In this document: one piece after another, positions 62,771 to 64,000 of the stretch | Numbering within the stretch: position 1 is the stretch's first letter | Layout of the letters: each line of letters begins with the position of its first letter | Assembly: GCA_963556195.1 (NCBI GenBank) | Contig: CAUVYP010000262.1 | Coordinates: forward strand, 1,054,001 to 1,118,000 | Direction of reading: 5' to 3' | Length of the DNA stretch: 64,000 nt | Origin: Sepiola atlantica | Taxonomy: Eukaryota; Mollusca; Cephalopoda; Sepiida; Sepiolidae | Notes under the pieces: generated by a model | What the model saw: only the letters and a program-made list of their open reading frames with translations | Database searches by the model: none | What the model was told of the DNA's origin: nothing | Program-made: the position numbers and the translations under genes

Positions 62771-63885
62771 TTAGCGCGTTTTAAAGTTGATATCGCTTTT
62801 GTTTATAACTTCCACATTTATTCGAATTGTGCAACGAAACTTTGCAGACAGTCGCGGATAGGCCTTTTCTACTGAAGTACCAAGTTTCAGAAGTGAAGCT
62901 CAAGTACTGCCGGAGATATGTCGATACAAACTGAATACGCAAAACATCAACAAAATTTAGCGCGTTTTAAAGTTGATATCGCTTTTGTTTATAACTTCCA
63001 CATTTATTCGAATTGTGCAAGGAAACTTTGCAGACAGTCGCGGAGACACATTTTCTACTGAAGTACTAAGTTTCAGAAGTGCAGCTATGTACTGCCGGAG
63101 ATATGTCGATACAAACTGAATACGCAAAACATCAACAAAATTTAGCGCGTTTTAAAGTTGATATCGCTTTTGTTTATAACTTCCACATTTATTCGAATTG
63201 TGCAACGAAACTTTGCAGACAGTCGCGGATAGGCCTTTTCTACTGAAGTACCAAGTTTCAGAAGTGCAGCTCTTGTACTGCCGGAGATATGTCGATACGA
63301 ACTGAATACGCAAAACATCAACCAAATTTAGCGCGTTTTAAAGTTGATATCGCTTTTGTTTATAACTTCCACATTTATTCGAATTGTGCAACGAAACTTT
63401 GCAGACAGTCGCGGATAGGCCTTTTCTACTGAAGTACCAAGTTTCAGAAGTGCAGCTTTTGTACTACCGGAGATATGTCGATACAAACTGAATACGCAAA
63501 ACATCAACAAAATTTAGCGCGTTTTAAAGTTGATATCGCTTTTGTTTATAACTTCCACATTTATTCGAATTGTGCAACGAAACTTTGCAGACTGTCGCGG
63601 ATAGGCCTTTTCTACTGAGGTACCAAGTTTCAGAAGTGCAGCTCTTGTACTGCCGGAGATATGTCGATACAAACTGAATACGCAAAACATCAACAAAATT
63701 TAGCGCGTTTTAAAGTTGATATCGCTTTTGTTTATAACTTCCACATTTATTCGAATTGTGCAACGAAACTTTGCAGACAGTCGCGGATAGGCCTTTTCTA
63801 CTGAGGTACCAAGTTTCAAAAGTGCAGCTCCTGTACTGCCGGAGATATCTCGATACAAACTGAATACGCAAAACATCAACAAAAT
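62771..63885 (+). repeat. Irregular monomers resembling the 42-43 kb stretch
   Basis: Six monomers: GTGAAGCTCAAG, a 185-bp B with GCAGCTATG, GATACGAACTG, A with CTACCGGAG, Q (63514), and GAGG with GCTCCTG and GATATCTCG (63700). The order parallels 41759-43059, except that the CACGGATAGG monomer between the last two is absent. Confidence 0.85.
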
Positions 63886-64000
63886 TTAGCGCGTTTTAAA
63901 GTTGATATCGCTTTTGTTTATAACTTCCACATTTATTCGAATTGTGCAACGAAACTTTGCAGACAGTCGCGGAGACACATTTTCTACTAAAGTACTAAGT
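63886..64000 (+). repeat. Partial satellite monomer at right edge
   Basis: This is the first 115 bases of a type B monomer with TTCTACTAAAGTACTAAG. It shows that the array continues to the right of the window. Confidence 0.95.

Larger units (their letters stand above)
1..64000. repeat. Satellite DNA array, ~186-bp monomer, entire window
   Basis: The window is one head-to-tail tandem array. Taking TTAGCGCG as monomer start, the same sequence recurs every 186 bp from 107 to 63700, giving 343 complete monomers with a net drift of only -19 bp (mean about 185.94 bp). No inversion and no inserted unique sequence or mobile element is visible. All phase changes are 1-3 bp indels inside monomers. The consensus is 38.7% GC with 10 CpG. 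Arrays with a nucleosome-scale period and higher-order structure are typical of centromeric or pericentromeric heterochromatin in eukaryotes; that placement is inferred. I do not recognise the family, so host and chromosome position are unknown. Both ends lie inside the array. Confidence 0.98.

Noticed and set aside
1..64000. CRISPR-like array (conserved repeat with a variable segment)
   Set aside because: The period is 186 bp, the 'variable' segment falls into a handful of recurring types differing by a few bases, and copies recur in higher-order units. Real spacers would be unrelated and about 30-40 bp long. No cas genes are present.
1..64000. Transposable elements or terminal repeats inside the array
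   Set aside because: The monomer phase never shifts by more than a few bases, so there is no room for any insertion. I saw no poly-A tail, target-site duplication, terminal inverted repeat or reverse-transcriptase-like frame.
1..64000. tRNA, 5S rRNA or other RNA genes within the monomer
   Set aside because: I looked for cloverleaf-type pairing and A/B-box promoter motifs in the consensus. The only dyads are the short ones described, and nothing resembles an internal Pol III promoter pair at proper spacing.

Overview
The whole 64 kb window is one uninterrupted satellite-DNA array. A monomer of about 186 bp is repeated head-to-tail from the first base to the last: 343 complete monomers in one orientation (starts from 107 to 63700), plus a partial monomer at each edge. 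I see no gene, RNA gene, transposable element or unique sequence. The array runs off both ends, so its full length is unknown. The setting is eukaryotic heterochromatin, most likely centromeric or pericentromeric. That follows from the nucleosome-sized period, the higher-order repeat (HOR) structure and the absence of anything else, not from a recognised satellite family. I cannot name the species. CpG is not depleted (10 per consensus monomer against about 7 expected), which speaks weakly against a genome with heavy germline CpG methylation.

Monomer convention: position 1 is the T of TTAGCGCG. Offsets 1-77 and about 141-186 are strongly conserved and offsets about 78-140 carry most of the variation. 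Two main subfamilies differ at offsets 84-95: type A (GGATAGGCC) and type B (GGAGACACAT). Recognisable derivatives are A2 (GGATAGACC), B2 (CCACCGCGGAGACAC), B3 (GGAAACACAT with TTCTTCTGACG) and Q (CTGTCGCGGATAGG followed by GAGG). The consensus is 57 A, 37 C, 35 G and 57 T, which is 38.7% GC.

Layout. 107-9593: an HOR with units of 8, 8, 8, 13 and 14 monomers, anchored on a B monomer followed by B2. 9594-10709: an almost exact tandem 3-mer. 10710-17219: irregular monomers with a 4-monomer block duplicated 2.4 kb apart. 17220-20380: a tandem 10-mer. 20567-29308: a 19-mer unit, then 11-mer and 10-mer derivatives. 28751-31719: a tandem 8-mer. 31534-33393: a tandem 5-mer. 33394-37294: a 13-mer and a partial second copy. 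37295-41572: irregular. 41573-44545: a 10-mer and a partial copy. 44546-55891: the most regular block, with related units of 10, 7, 11, 12, 12 and 9 monomers. 55892-59052: irregular. 59053-62770: an 11-mer and its 9-mer derivative. 62771-64000: similar to the 42-43 kb and 56-57 kb stretches.

No genes act together here. The biology is array evolution: in-register unequal exchange or slippage, hybrid monomers, loss and gain of whole monomers, and small indels that act as lineage tags. The short open frames in nearly every monomer arise because 186 is divisible by 3 and are not called as genes.
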